From Glutinoglossum americanum (Eukaryota; Ascomycota; Geoglossomycetes; Geoglossales; Geoglossaceae), in contig JAGHQL010000002.1 of the NCBI GenBank assembly GCA_020080175.1, positions 248,001 through 312,000 on the forward strand: DNA of 64,000 nt. The letters are read 5' to 3'. A model generated the notes under the pieces. The model had not been told where the DNA came from. It did not search any database and worked only from the letters and a program-made list of their open reading frames with translations. A program made the position numbers and the translations under genes. Of this stretch, positions 45,309 through 57,256 are shown piece by piece; position 1 is the first letter of the stretch, and each line of letters starts with the position of its first letter.

Positions 45309-47046
45309 ATGTTGCTCAGAAAGATCGGAATAGTTCTGACAACCATCGGGCTGATTTCGCACGCAGTCGAAGGCAGGTCGGATAGATACCAAGGAGTAAT
45401 CTTTGGGCATGCAGGTGAATACAATGCAATGGCAGGTTGTCCAGAATACGGTCGCTACGCATCTTATCCGCAGTAAGATAGTCACATTCTGATCTCTTCC
45501 AATTATGAGCTAACCCACCCTTGACGGCACAGTAAGCCTTTAGGGGATGGATCAATGGCGCTCCCTTACCAGCGACCATCACCCAAATGCCGAACATTTT
45601 CTTCGCCTTATGTCGAAGAAGTCATTAAAAATGTCACCTCACGAATGAAAGATAAAGACCTCTCTCGTCTTTTTGAAAACGCTTTCCCGAATACTTTGGA
45701 TACGACAGTACGGTGGCATTCAGATGGGTCCGAAAAAAGGCCGGGGAAGCGGAATGGCCACAGTTGGGAAGGTGCTCAAAGTTTCATTGTCACTGGTGAT
45801 ATTGATGCGGAATGGCTCCGGGACTCAACGAACCAGCTTGAACAATACCATGCCTTAGCGCGGGGGGACAAGAAAATCTACAACCTGATATTAGGAGCCA
45901 TAAATACCCAGGCTGAGTTCGTTATCGCATCACCTTACTGCAATGCATTCCAGCCACCTCCCCCAAGCCGCTTGCCTGTTATCGTAAAGCCGATCGATAA
46001 CGTTCACCCAGCCTATGACCCCTCAGCTGTGTTTGAGTGCAAGTATGAGCTTGATTCTTTGGCTCACTTTCTAGCTCTCAGCAGTAAGTTTTATAACAGC
46101 ACGGGTTCCACGGCCTTTTTGAATTCCAGGTGGTACGCCGCCCTCAATGCCGCCCTGGAGGTTCTGGACCAGCAAACAATGTCTACTTTCAATAGCTCTT
46201 CTGGGTCGTTTATTCCAAACACGTACACCTTCCAAAGAATGACATCTACGGGGACCGAGACTCTTAGCTTGGGGGGTAATGGAAATCCTCTCAATTGGGG
46301 CACCAATCTCGTCAGGAGTGCATTTCGCCCTAGCGATGACGCTACCATCCTGGGCTTCTATATTCCTGCAAATGCTATGATGGCTGTGCAGCTCAAACGG
46401 GCGGCTGAAGTAGTGCGAAAAGTAGGCAAAAAAGATTTAGCAAGCAACCTCTACAATCGAGGTGTGGCAATCGAGAAAGCGGTATGGGAACACGGTGTGG
46501 TATCTCACAAAAAATACGGAAACGTCTTTGCGTATGAAGTTGATGGCTATGGCTCCTCGATTATTATGGACGACGCAAACTTGCCGTCGTTACTATCTCT
46601 GCCAAAGTTGGGATTTGTAGATTCTTCGGACGAAACATATCAGAACACGCGAAAGATGTTGCTCAGCAAAGAAGGAAATCCCTATTATTTGAAGGGTCGT
46701 AGCTTCCACGGCATCGGAGGCCCGCATGTTGGGTTACGGAACGCTTGGCCCATGAGTCTATTGGTACAGGCATTGACAAGTGACGACGATGAGGAAATAA
46801 TGGGAGCTTTGGAGTTGGTGAAGAGTGCTAGCCGGTTAGGTCTAATCCATGAGACCATTGATGTCAATTTACTCTCATCATACACTCGTAAGTCTGTCGA
46901 ACACCCACTATTGCCAGTACTAATGGCATATAGGCAGCTGGTTCGCGTGGGCAAATTCTTTGTATAGTGTCGTTATACTCGATCTAGCTCAGCGGAAGCC
47001 ACACTTGCTGTTCCAAGAGGGCACGGGACCTTATGTGGTCGAGTGA
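45309..47046 (+). CDS. secreted GH125 exo-alpha-1,6-mannosidase-like glycoside hydrolase
   Basis: Three exons (45309-45472, 45533-46887, 46934-47046), 543 aa. The N-terminus MLLRKIGIVLTTIGLISHAVEG is split here only by listing: a basic start and hydrophobic core form a signal peptide. GH125 (formerly DUF1237) marks: GDIDAEWLRDSTNQ, AINTQAEFVIASPYCNAFQP, FECKYELDSLAHFL, NLPSLLSLPKLGF, GIGGPHVGLRNAWPMSLL, and the C-terminal IHETIDVN plus SWFAWANSLY. Family members remove terminal alpha-1,6-mannose from N-glycans or mannan without metal. The 46-nt last intron has an ACTAAT branch site; if retained, the frame stays open and gives a different C-terminus ending at 46967. The spliced form is chosen because it restores RSWFAWANS and RKPHLLF. 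Confidence 0.92.
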
Positions 47047-47345
47047 AGATCGGGCTGGTGTGGGCGTGTCATCCCATTATCGCACTATATCCATTTTGCA
47101 TGTATTTTTGGTTCGCATTCCGGAGTACGGAGTCATTCGCCCCTTGCGGTTCCTCGATCCTGTAAGAATATCCATGTAGCATTGCATAGGAGGCGTTTAA
47201 GGCACGCCGTAGTCGCTTCTCGTTTCCTGCACAACATCCATAGAAATACAATCTTCCAGCGAGTTCTCGCATTTCCCCTCGTGTCCAAGGCAGACAGAAG
47301 TTAGATATAAGCCCATAAATTTTCTGCTTCACACTCTGCCCTGCC
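47047..47345. other. short spacer GH125 / pdx3
   Basis: Tandem genes about 300 bp apart; the spacer must hold the GH125 3' UTR and the pdx3 promoter. Nothing else seen. Confidence 0.4.
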
Positions 47346-48102
47346 ATGATGGCTAACGCTAGTGATCCCGCCAAACTCATATGTATGTCCTCTTCCCATA
47401 TCTCACGGGATATCGATTTGACTGGCGCCGGCAGTTGCTCCAGCAGATGGCAACCCTCATTTGCAGGCCAAGCAATTCGCCATTGGCTCACTCTCCCGTA
47501 ATGACCTCCTCCCGTCACCTATAGACCAATTCCATAGCTGGTTCAATGCTGCAAGTGCCTGCAAAGTGAATCAACCCGAAGCCACCACACTCTCTACCGC
47601 ATACATTCCATCAGGCCGAGTCTCGGCCCGCATTGTGTATTTAAAAGAACTAGATAAGAAGGGGTTTGTGATTTACTCAAATTGGGGCACTAGCAAGAAG
47701 GCGGAAGATGTGGCGAGCAACCCCCGCGTTAGTCTGACATTCTGGTGGCCAGAGATGGAGAGGCAGGTGCGAGTCGAAGGGCTGACGGAACGATTGAGTC
47801 CCGAAGCAAGCCAGGTATATTACGATACGCGGGTGCGTGATAGTCGGATTGGGGCCTGGGCGAGCCGCCAGAGTAGTGTTCTGCACGACAGAGAGGAGCT
47901 GGATGCGCAGGTGGCGGAGGTGGAAAAGAGGTTTGAGGGACAAGACAAGATTCCTATACCTGATTTTTGGGGCGGTTTAAGAGTCATCCCCTTGATGGTT
48001 GAGTTCTGGCAGGGAAGAAAAAGTAGATTGCATGACCGGTTTCAGTATATAAGAGAGGATGTAGCTGATCAAGAGTGGAAGATCGAGCGGCTGTCACCTT
48101 AA
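47346..48102 (+). CDS. pdx3: pyridoxamine/pyridoxine 5'-phosphate oxidase
   Basis: Two exons (47346-47382, 47447-48102), 230 aa. The split codon in LIYGNPHLQAKQFAIGSL joins a short first exon (MMANASDPAKLI) to the main one. FMN/PLP-site sequences: SGRVSARIVYLKEL, FVIYSNWGTSKKAEDVASN, SLTFWWPEMERQVRVEG, SRIGAWASRQSS, and the closing FWQGRKSRLHDRFQY and IERLSP. It oxidises PNP/PMP to PLP with O2. Two ATG codons stand in tandem at the start. PLP is the cofactor of transsulfuration enzymes and of the Egt2-type lyase, so it links by cofactor to met5 and egt1, but it lies far enough away that no operon-like unit is implied. Confidence 0.94.
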
Positions 48103-48414
48103 ATATTGTGTTTGATAATGAGCATTCAGACACCCTTGGCAGGAAGAAACATTTGCGCTCTCAGCATCGTCCAAATTGAGATCAAATTTAGATGTTCTCC
48201 CCTTTACTAAAGTTCCCGCTCCATACTTCGCGCGTTCGAAACTTGGGGAATCCCGAGTCTGTTTGTCTGTTTGTCGGTTGGGCTGCTCTGTTCGGCGGGA
48301 GCGGCTAGACGCGGGATGGGACTTGGGCGAGGCACGCTATATATGCAGCAATACATACTGCATGAGTAAACTCAGCAACCTCGATTCATTCATAGCGAAG
48401 TGTTCTAGGGCAAG
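48103..48414 (+). promoter_or_regulatory. AACS upstream region with TATA-like element
   Basis: A TATATAT at 48338-48344 lies 71 bp before the AACS start codon. It overlaps a short inverted repeat (ATGCAG ... CTGCAT). No other gene is seen in the spacer. Confidence 0.4.
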
Positions 48415-51400
48415 ATGGTTGACCATACACCGCGGATGCTGTGGAAGCATCCCAATCCTGTAATTTATCCTTCCAACCAATTGCTTACATCGCTGAAACA
48501 AGTATTGCGTTCAGGAATCGACGTCTATGTGGAAATTTATGCAGGTTGTCAATCACCACAGGAGTCTAGATCTTAAGGTAACTAGTTCGGGGGAATGACA
48601 TTGAGATCCAGTGGATTAAGTTAATTACCAGCCGAGACTAATGGATTGGTTACCCCAGTCGTTTCACGACCTATACAGCTATTCGATCAACAGGTGCACA
48701 GACTTTTGGCAGGATGCATGGGGATTCTTTAGCATTATCCACTCTGGGGAGTTCTCATCTGTAAGCAAGGACCAACCCTAGTATAGGACAACGCCGAATT
48801 GACATCTTCAAGGTTGTCGATGAATCTGCCCGAATTGACTCATTGCCTCGCTGGTTCTCAGGAGTGGAGATGAACTTCGCGGAAAATATACTTTTCACCC
48901 AAAAAAAGGTGACCAAGGGAGGCCTCTCGACTGTAGGGAAAGAAGACTATAAGGTGGCCGTTACCGAAGTACGGGAAGGGTCGACGGAAATTCGACAGGT
49001 TACCTGGGGGGAGCTAAGAAAAGGCGTTGGAAAGCTGGCGCAGGCAATGAAGGCTGCTGGAGTTAAACGTGGAGACCGAATTGCAGGTGCGTATAACGCT
49101 ACACATAGCCGCCAATTCCCTAGCGGGTTAAATCGTATCCCCGTCCTCCAGGTTTCTCGAGAAGTGAAGCGACCTATTTGGAAGAGGGCTATGAAAGGGT
49201 CATTCAATGTGTCTAGCCATTGCTGTGACTATCCAGCCTAAGATTGTTTGGGCTGACCACCTCAGTCGTTGCGTCCAATTCTCTGGACACACTCCAGGTG
49301 TTCCTTGCATCAACTTCCTTAGGCGCACTCTTTTCTTCGTCCAGCACTGACATGGGCTCAAAGGTGGATATTCGGCACTCAGTTGTTAGTTACCAAATTC
49401 TAATTTCAGCAGGGGATCCTGGACCGCCTTCTCCAGATTGAGCCCAAGTACTTGTTCATGGATGACTGGGCAATCTACAACGGGAGGACCGTAGACTTGA
49501 GGGATAAAATGACAGAGATAGTAGAAAAACTGCATGGTATTACTGAGTTTCTAGGAGTTATATCACAGCCAAGGTTCCCAACACCGGCCGATATCACGAA
49601 GGTCCCTCGCTGGTTGGCATCCTCCAATCCCATACCATGATGTTGGATTTGCTAACTTGACCCTCTGGACAAATAGTAGAACGTTGAGCGACTTTCTGGG
49701 AGGCTCTAAATCAGAAAAGCTCATTTTTGAAAGGATTAAGTTTAGAGATCCATTCCTAATAGTATATTCTTCAGGCACCACTGGAACACCCAAAGTAAGC
49801 TTACCCAAGACCCTGTGCAGGTAACCTCTGAGGGGCTGCCGCTAATCTCTCACGAAATTTAGTGTATTGTGCACTCTGTCGGGGTAAGTTTAATTCCGAT
49901 TAGCTATGCTGACAGGAAAATAGCTGATCTTGTTAGGGGGTAATACTATCATGTATGAAAGAGTACGGTTTGCACTCAGGGACGAATTCTAAGAGCACTG
50001 TCCTGCAATATACGACGGTCAGCTTATCGGTGCATGGCCTTCCAACAGTGGCTTTAGCTAATGTTGCTACAGACAGGATGGATCATGTACCTGAGTAGTG
50101 TTTGTTCGATGCTAGTTGGGGCGAGGTTAGTCCTCTACGATGGGTCTCCCTTCAAACCAGACCCACTGGCGTTCATTCGGCTCATAGGAGAGCAAAAGTG
50201 CGTGTCCCCTAGGCAGCTTAATCCCCAAAAGCTCCGGCGAGGCAACTGACAATCAAATAGAGTTACTCATCTCGGCATTTCCCCACGATATCTACATGAG
50301 CTTCAGAAGAATGGAATAAGTCCTCGTGATGTCACAGATCTCAGCTCCCTTCAGATAGCCACATGCACAGGAATGGTACTTTCCGATGCCCTTTTCGGAT
50401 GGTTTTACGACGCAGCATTTCCCCCAACTACACAGCTAGCCAATATATCTGGGGGTACCGATATAGCAGGCTGCTTTGCGTTGGGGAACCCGTTAACCCC
50501 ACTTTACTCAGGAGGCTGCCAAGGACCATGCCTTGGAACGGCAATAGCCGTCTATGACCAGACAGTAGAAGGAAATGGTGTCCCGGGCACGCCCGTCGAG
50601 GATGGCGTCCCTGGCGAGCTCGTGGCGTAAGACCCCTTGTAGAGCAAGAGAGTCAGCATATAGTTAACATATTTGCAACAGGACAAAGCCGTTCCCGAAC
50701 ATGCCAGTAATGTTTTGGGGCGCTGATGGGGAAAGGAAGTATTTTGACTCGTACTTTGCAAGATTTGATAGTATGGCCATCACTACAGATAAGCTTAGTA
50801 CATTGCAATTGTGCTGACTCCACTGTCACAAGATGTATGGAGCCATGGCGACTTCGTCATGACCCACCCCGTAACGAAGCAAATTATATTCCTCGGCCGT
50901 GCCGATGGAGTGCTTAATCCATCCGGTGTTCGATTTGGCTCGGTACGTCTTTCCCATACCTTTGTTTCATGAACCCACACTCTCTCCACACACCCCCCCC
51001 CAGAAACCTGTCTAAGGTGTTAGACGGACCAAATGATACTAACCACTACCGTTCTTCCCCCCACTATACAGGCCGAAATATACAACATAATCGAGGCCAA
51101 TTTCCCCCAAGTCGCCGACTCCATCTGCGTCGGCCAACGCCGCCCGACCGACGCAGACGAGAAGGTCCTCCTCTTCCTCCTTATGAAACCCGGCCAATTG
51201 TTCACCCCAGAACTCGTCCAGGAAGTTAAAACCGCGATCCAGAAGGGCTTGAGTCAGCGTCATGTCCCTAGATACGTCTTTGAAACCCCTGAGATACCGG
51301 TGCGCTTTTCCTAGCTCCTCTTCCTTCCTATTGCCCAAGTGTGCGCTCCCTCCAAGTATCCTGCTAGATGTATTACTAACTAGCTGGCCCGCCTTGTGCC

Positions 51401-51570
51401 GAGAGATATAGACAACGGTGAACCTCAAGAAGGTGGAGTTGCCTGTGAAGCAGATCGTTTCAGGCAAGGTCATCAGGCCTTCGGGTACACTGCTTAACCC
51501 TGGGTGCCTGGACTTCTATTACCAGTTTGCGAAGGTGGAGGAGTTGGTCGGACCAAAGAGCAAGTTGTAG
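48415..51570 (+). CDS. acetoacetyl-CoA synthetase
   Basis: Activates acetoacetate with ATP and CoA (ANL/acyl-CoA synthetase family). Fifteen exons: 48415-48459, 48515-48577, 48659-48760, 48813-49086, 49266-49363, 49413-49612, 49677-49794, 49863-49883, 49937-50017, 50073-50197, 50261-50626, 50682-50770, 50833-50942, 51072-51299, 51412-51570; 692 aa. Marks: MVDHTPRMLWKHPNP, FSGVEMNFAENILF, ANSLDTL-like SNSLDTLQVFLASTSLGALF, the P-loop YSSGTTGTPK, ISGGTDIAGCFALGNP, LGRADGVLNPSGVRFGSAEI, and the C-terminal VNLKKVELPVKQIVSGK with the catalytic Lys in GK. Exon 8 is only 21 nt and lies inside the P-loop neighbourhood. It can feed acetoacetyl-CoA to sterol synthesis (erg8 downstream in the window) or ketone use. 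Intron density is the highest here after dcl1. Confidence 0.95.
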
Positions 51571-52209
51571 AGTTTTACACTCTCAAAGGAGCACTTGATA
51601 GACAAATCTTATTACCCAACCTTTTTTAGTTGTTCGTGTTAAGATTCCCCTTGATACTTGGACAATCTTAAACCATGTTACAGGCCATTTAGTCGGCAAC
51701 GTTAAATGTAATCCGATCAATGATATATTCGCATTAATGTATCATTTCATTCGTTTGGAATGATTGAGTGGAGATGTGTCTAGTCTATCGTACATTTTTT
51801 TTTCAGTTCCGACCCTCTGATAGTAAAACGCCAATAGGAAAGATCAAACCGTTAAAAAAAATCCCAACTCCTAAATTGCCTTAATGGTAGTACACAAAAC
51901 GGAACCGCCTACTTGCCAACTTTTCGGTTGCTTAAACTGGCGAAAGCAGCAAGCATCAACAAAGGAAATTCATTGCCCTCTCCAGTCCTAGGCCACGAGG
52001 GAAGGAACAGATGCATCAAACATTAGCACAGCAGTAGATACTCCGATCCTTCGACCTGGGAAGTAGTAAAAACAAAATCCCCACTTCCAGTTTAGTGTAT
52101 GTGCCCTTGGTGCCATCCCATAAAAAGAAAAAAGAACTCTGTTGTGGCCGATTGGGTGAAAAGCAGCTGCACCATTGCTCCTCACGCCGCCGCCGCCGCA
52201 TCCAAATAA
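51571..52209. other. convergent 3' spacer AACS / PPR gene
   Basis: Both 3' UTRs. It has runs of T near 51797 and A near 51854; no gene supported. Confidence 0.45.
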
Positions 52210-55200
52210 TTAAGTCGCCACATCAGAAGCAGATATACTGCTTGCATATGCGCTAGCACCTCCGCTCACAAGCTCAGTAATTTTGCCAGAGACAGCCGCT
52301 GGGTAACCCCTCGACAGCATCTCCCGGACGACACTCATCGCGCTCTCGCGATCTTCTACAGCAAGGAAAGCCCTCGTCATCGCTTCATACGTGCTAGGCT
52401 CTCGTTTTGCCCCGCCTATGACATCGTAAACTGCTTTTGATTTTACAATGTTCTTCTCCGTAGCCCAACCGTGGATTAGGGTGTTTGCGATATAAGGTGT
52501 CATCTCCACTCGCCTCGCCGACATATCGTCAAGCAAAGCTTCAGTATCCGCAACGCGGTGGTTAGCCACCATGGCTTCGAACAGAGCTTGATAGAGACAG
52601 GCTTGTGGTCGGATATTGGTCTCTGAGAGCAGCGTGTCAAAGACCTTTCGGGCACCATCCATATCGTGCAAAACACAGCCCTTTGCGTGAATGAGGGAGG
52701 CGTAGTGTACGGCCTCCGGTTGCTGCCCACTCGAACGAATGGTGTCAAAGACAGCCTCTGCTGCTGCCATATCCGTTGGCTCGAGAGTAGCGTGAGTGTC
52801 GATGAGGAGTTTATAGGTATGCATTGTTGGTTGGATGTTCCTCGATTTCATTCTCTCGTAGTAGGCTAAGACCTTAAACTTATCACGCTTTGTGGTAAGG
52901 AAAAATTGCATTAAGCTGTTGTAGGGTGCTGGACGCGGCTTGTAGTTTGGCATAGTCTCCATCTCTTCGAAAAGCTCTTCGGCAAATTTTTCGTCACTAA
53001 CACGACAAAGCGCATTGACGATCGTACCGTAAGTCACGCTTGTAGGACGAATACCAAGACCTCGCATCTCGGAAAAGAAGTATAGGCAGTCATCGATTCG
53101 CCTGGCCTTGCCCAGCTTCCCGATCAAGGCATTGTACAAGAACGAAGATGGCTCCACACCTTCAGCTTTTGCACGGTGGAAAATTTTGAGAGCCTCTGAA
53201 GCCTCATCGAAGGTCTTGGCGGATTCTTTCATCGTGGTGATGTAAAGCCCGTAAGTGTTGGCAGTAGGCGCGGCGCCCATGTCAAGGAGTTCTTGGTGAA
53301 ACTGTGCGGCCAAAGTGCGGTTACCGAGTGTGAGGCAAGCCCCAACCATTGAATCCAAAATTGAGCTCCAGCCATATCTAACGACACGATATTGAGGAAG
53401 GAATGGAATGTCTTGGCGCGCCATTCCAAGAATATCATGAACGAGATTAACCTTCTCCTCTCGCGCTGCAGCAGATATCAGCTTCGCATAGGTAATGTAC
53501 CGAGGGTGCCTTCCCGTCCGGCGAATATTCCTGAGCCTAGCCAAGGCTTCATTGAGACGAGAGACGCTCGACCGGTTATTATTCCTCTCGAGCTCATCTG
53601 CAATCATAGAGGAGCCTTTGTAGTCCGTGCTGGCGCCATAAGGATCGAATGTGTCTTCGTAGTTCGTCGGAGCAGAGACTGAGGCCGAATGGCTTTGCGA
53701 GGGAGTAAACGATAAAGGTGAATACACCTGTTCTACCGGTGGGTGCGTATAAGTGTGCCACTGCTGTACGAGATCCGGTCGTCCGTAAGGCATTTCGGTA
53801 GTACCGACAATACTTAGGGTCTCTCCGATCAAATCCCTTGTGCGTTCGGGGATTGACATACCACTGCTAAGGGCAGTCTCAAATAGGCTGCCAAATCTCG
53901 CCGTAGCAGCCATATCTGGAACTGTAGACCCCTTGATAATTGTTCCTGCCTGAACCTCCAGCATGAGGGTTAGATCTTTAAAGCTCAGCTGCGAGATAGC
54001 CTCCGGTCCTAGGCCAGCCAGAATCTGCTCGACAACCGGTATTACCAAGCCGCCATTTTCGATCATAGTCCACACCAACTCCATCATCGCGGCAGACGAC
54101 GGCACAATGCCCCGTTGGGCCAGAAAACGTCCAACGAATTCCACTCCTTCGTCAATCTGATCGATAGCATCCTGTCTTAAGTTGCTGTTGGTTGAAGATC
54201 GAATGCGTGAGAACATTAAGCGAGCTTCGCCCAAACCGCTCTCGACTTGCCCACTGCCAATAAGAGCAACTGCATACATTGAGGTTGGTTCGACAAATGA
54301 CAAGTCTACAGGAGTTGTATGTTTTGACAGCATGGTCCAGTATGTCCTCGCTTGCTCAACACCCCCTTGGCGAATAAAGTGAGCTAACAGAGACATACAC
54401 GGTTTGATAAGCTGTTGAGAGTCAGCTGCGATATATCGGAACGCAGCCACTGCAATGTTGGTATCGTCGCTATCCGCTGCGGTGATGCAGATTTTAGCCA
54501 TCGCCTCGATCCGGGACTCCATTCCCGCCTCCAGCTCTTCAGCCCACTTCAATGCCTCCGCTAAATTTCCATTGCTCAACATCCCGTCCACAAATGCCTT
54601 CGAGATTACCTCTTCCTTGATCTGAGGCAACGTCTCAAGTCCAGCATAGGAATCGACTACTTTTTCCCAGAACTTTAGTGCACCAGCGAGCTTACCACAA
54701 TCAATGTAGCCCTTAATAACCGCCGCGTAAATCTCACCGTCCTTACGGTCGGTGATGCTGGTATCTCCATTGTCGCTAGCGACGGCCAGAGCCTTATACT
54801 CGTCGTAGCATTCAACAGCGCTGCTCAAGTCACCTGCTGAAGCGAAAGCATTGATCATAGGCACGAATGTTGCAGCACTAGGTACGACATTCCCAGAATC
54901 GATATCGGCGTAGATACGGATCATGTCAGCTATCCGTCCTTGTTCAGCACATGCAGCAATCAGTAGGCGGTATGTCTCGACGGGGAAAAATCGCGATTTG
55001 CGAGAAGGGATCGACGCATCGAAAAGTTTAAGGGCAATGCTTAGAGAGTCGTCTTCTACCAGCATGTCGAATTCAGCTTCGTCCGAAGGGAACATGAATC
55101 TGCCAGCCTCCTCCATGCCGCCGAAACGGACTCTCCTTTCCTTGAGGGACTGCTTCATAGTAGAAATCTCAAGAGCATTGGATGCTAACAGGTCGATCAA

Positions 55201-56157
55201 GGCAGAATAGGTGGCAATATCTGGAGTAACTCTCCGGCGTAGCATATCGGCGTAGACATCAAGGACCTTTAGGACCGCTTGATGTTTGGCAGACGGAAGA
55301 TTTATGGCCGCTGAAATAAGGCTGTTGTATGCTGCTGCTGTTGGCTTGACCCCAGCGGCGAGCATTGATTCGAATATAGTAGGGATCTCGGCATAACGTT
55401 CGGCGGATTGAAGCTTGCTGAGATGTTCCGCATAGGCTTGCGACGGGGATTCTGCCACTGGTGCAGCCGAATCACTAGTAGGCACAGCCAAAATATCACC
55501 GGAGAGGGCCGATGCTTGCTTCGGAGCAATAGGCGGGGTGGGCACGCGATGCTCCACCACTATTTCCTGACCAGGGTACGAACTATCATCGATGATGGGA
55601 GCTTTTGTATCAACCGAAACAACGTCAATGACTTCCTTCGCTTCAGGCAGCGGTAACTCCACTGCTTGCACAACCTTCTCTCCCACCTGTTGCGAGACCT
55701 CAACCTCACCGGCGCTGCCGGATCCATCTGCTCTTACGTTCCTTGCCTGCGAGTTCTCTTCGCCTTGATGAACGTGTTCGTCCCTGTCCTTTCCCTTGCT
55801 CTCCTTCCAGCCTATTCTCAAGGGAAACTTGAATTGCCTCCATTGGGCATCCTCATCTCCACTATGCTGCTGCTGCCATGCGGCGTAATAAGCGGCTAAA
55901 CCCCCATCTCCACTACTGCCATTGTTTAGTTGTCCAGCCTTCCCGGTGGAAGAGTTGGAAGACTGAAAGGCGTTATGGAGCTTCGGGCCGCTTAGCTGTG
56001 CAAATCTGCTTGCTGCATGGTTCCCGCCGAAGGGAACAAAAGAAGTTGTAGATGATGCGTGGGATGACTGAGCAGCCGCAACTACCGACTGAGCATAGCC
56101 GTGGGTAAGGGCTTTCCCAAAACTGTGACGTGAAAGATGAAATGGCTTGAAAACCAT
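52210..56157 (-). CDS. large pentatricopeptide-repeat (PPR) protein, probably mitochondrial
   Basis: Single exon, 1315 aa. An in-frame TAA directly abuts the ATG (TAAATG), fixing the start unless a 5' intron interferes. The N-terminus MVFKPFHLSRHSFGKALTHG is basic and lacks acids, as in mitochondrial presequences, and is followed by a disordered region to ~residue 250. PPR motifs appear in two blocks, about 260-500 (AAYNSLISAAINL, VTPDIATYSALIDLL, ETYRLLIAACAEQGRIADMI) and 960-1250 (SSFLYNALIGKLGKARRIDD, TSVTYGTIVNALCRVSDEKF, TMHTYKLLIDTHATL). PPR proteins bind organelle RNA for processing, stability or translation; the target RNA is unknown. Similarity to fungal mitochondrial translation factors of the Cya5 kind is possible but I cannot confirm orthology. 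Confidence 0.88.
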   Translation of the reverse strand: MVFKPFHLSRHSFGKALTHGYAQSVVAAAQSSHASSTTSFVPFGGNHAASRFAQLSGPKLHNAFQSSNSSTGKAGQLNNGSSGDGGLAAYYAAWQQQHSGDEDAQWRQFKFPLRIGWKESKGKDRDEHVHQGEENSQARNVRADGSGSAGEVEVSQQVGEKVVQAVELPLPEAKEVIDVVSVDTKAPIIDDSSYPGQEIVVEHRVPTPPIAPKQASALSGDILAVPTSDSAAPVAESPSQAYAEHLSKLQSAERYAEIPTIFESMLAAGVKPTAAAYNSLISAAINLPSAKHQAVLKVLDVYADMLRRRVTPDIATYSALIDLLASNALEISTMKQSLKERRVRFGGMEEAGRFMFPSDEAEFDMLVEDDSLSIALKLFDASIPSRKSRFFPVETYRLLIAACAEQGRIADMIRIYADIDSGNVVPSAATFVPMINAFASAGDLSSAVECYDEYKALAVASDNGDTSITDRKDGEIYAAVIKGYIDCGKLAGALKFWEKVVDSYAGLETLPQIKEEVISKAFVDGMLSNGNLAEALKWAEELEAGMESRIEAMAKICITAADSDDTNIAVAAFRYIAADSQQLIKPCMSLLAHFIRQGGVEQARTYWTMLSKHTTPVDLSFVEPTSMYAVALIGSGQVESGLGEARLMFSRIRSSTNSNLRQDAIDQIDEGVEFVGRFLAQRGIVPSSAAMMELVWTMIENGGLVIPVVEQILAGLGPEAISQLSFKDLTLMLEVQAGTIIKGSTVPDMAATARFGSLFETALSSGMSIPERTRDLIGETLSIVGTTEMPYGRPDLVQQWHTYTHPPVEQVYSPLSFTPSQSHSASVSAPTNYEDTFDPYGASTDYKGSSMIADELERNNNRSSVSRLNEALARLRNIRRTGRHPRYITYAKLISAAAREEKVNLVHDILGMARQDIPFLPQYRVVRYGWSSILDSMVGACLTLGNRTLAAQFHQELLDMGAAPTANTYGLYITTMKESAKTFDEASEALKIFHRAKAEGVEPSSFLYNALIGKLGKARRIDDCLYFFSEMRGLGIRPTSVTYGTIVNALCRVSDEKFAEELFEEMETMPNYKPRPAPYNSLMQFFLTTKRDKFKVLAYYERMKSRNIQPTMHTYKLLIDTHATLEPTDMAAAEAVFDTIRSSGQQPEAVHYASLIHAKGCVLHDMDGARKVFDTLLSETNIRPQACLYQALFEAMVANHRVADTEALLDDMSARRVEMTPYIANTLIHGWATEKNIVKSKAVYDVIGGAKREPSTYEAMTRAFLAVEDRESAMSVVREMLSRGYPAAVSGKITELVSGGASAYASSISASDVAT

Positions 56158-57256
56158 TTAGTGTATGGAATACCCCTGCTGGTTAGAGGGGCGAGACTGC
56201 AGCGAAGGCGAAATGTTAGCAGACCTGTAGTAGCATGAAAGCGAAAAGCTGATCAGGCGATGATTGAGACGGGAGAGGGAGTCAAAAAAAAAGGAGGAAA
56301 GAAAGTTGCTTCGGCTAGAGGACAACTCACTTGATGTCTCAGTGTTAAAGTTGAATGCAGGTTCATTTGACGACGTCTGAGCCGTCAAAGAACGCGCTGT
56401 AATGATTCGTTTCGATGGGGTGAGTTACGAAGTGAGAAAAAAAAAGTTTAGTATCGAGCACGAGCCGAGGTGTCAAGCGATGAATCGTCTGACGGATTTT
56501 CGTGTTGGATTGAGACCGTGCCGATGACGGAGAGTAAATAGGGGAACTAAGGAAAAATACTTCCTAAGGAAGAGGAAGATGATGAAAATGATGTCCAGGC
56601 AGTCGTGAGAGTAGGAAGGTTATGGAACACGGAGTTAGATGGAGCTATGTAGGCAGCTCCTACTCACAAGCTGATGACGAATCCAGTAACACAAAACACA
56701 TCTCTGGGCGTGAAAGTTTTCGTGGGGCTACGGTTAAAATAGCGCAGGTCAGCTGGGACAGGTAGAAGACGGAGAACCAGGGTATTTCGGTGCATGTCCA
56801 TTTTTTTCTTTTCCTTTTCCACTGTTCACATCGGGTGTTAGACGAGGCTGTTCCGAATACTTTTCTTCGAGGCCGACCCTGGCAGCACACCATCACCGAA
56901 GTAGCATGGTGCGACGCGAGAACCCGGCAAGTCAAAAGCCCGTTTTTAGCTAGTTATGGGGCCTCGGGGGGCCCTGATGTTGGCTGCCAATTAGGTGTTG
57001 GAAGGCCCCTTTCTGCGGGAACCTGCCTTGCTTATCAGATGCAATCGGATCCGACAACTGGTCGGAAAAGCCGGAGAGTCGGTGACTCACAAGTCACAGC
57101 CCGGTGTGACGTCGTCCCCGTAACGCTCTAAACCCATTGCGGCGGGGTACATATTTGAGACGAACTTACGTATCAACACGCTGATGCAAAAAGTTCTACA
57201 TATGAGCCTGCCGTAGGATACTGTGTCCTCTTAGCAAGGCGAGAGATACGGGGACA
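56158..57256. promoter_or_regulatory. divergent promoter region PPR gene / erg8
   Basis: About 1.1 kb between divergent starts. On the minus strand a GTGAGT donor near 56330 and a CCAGCAG acceptor near 56181 suggest a 5'-UTR intron in the PPR transcript. No gene supported. Confidence 0.4.
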
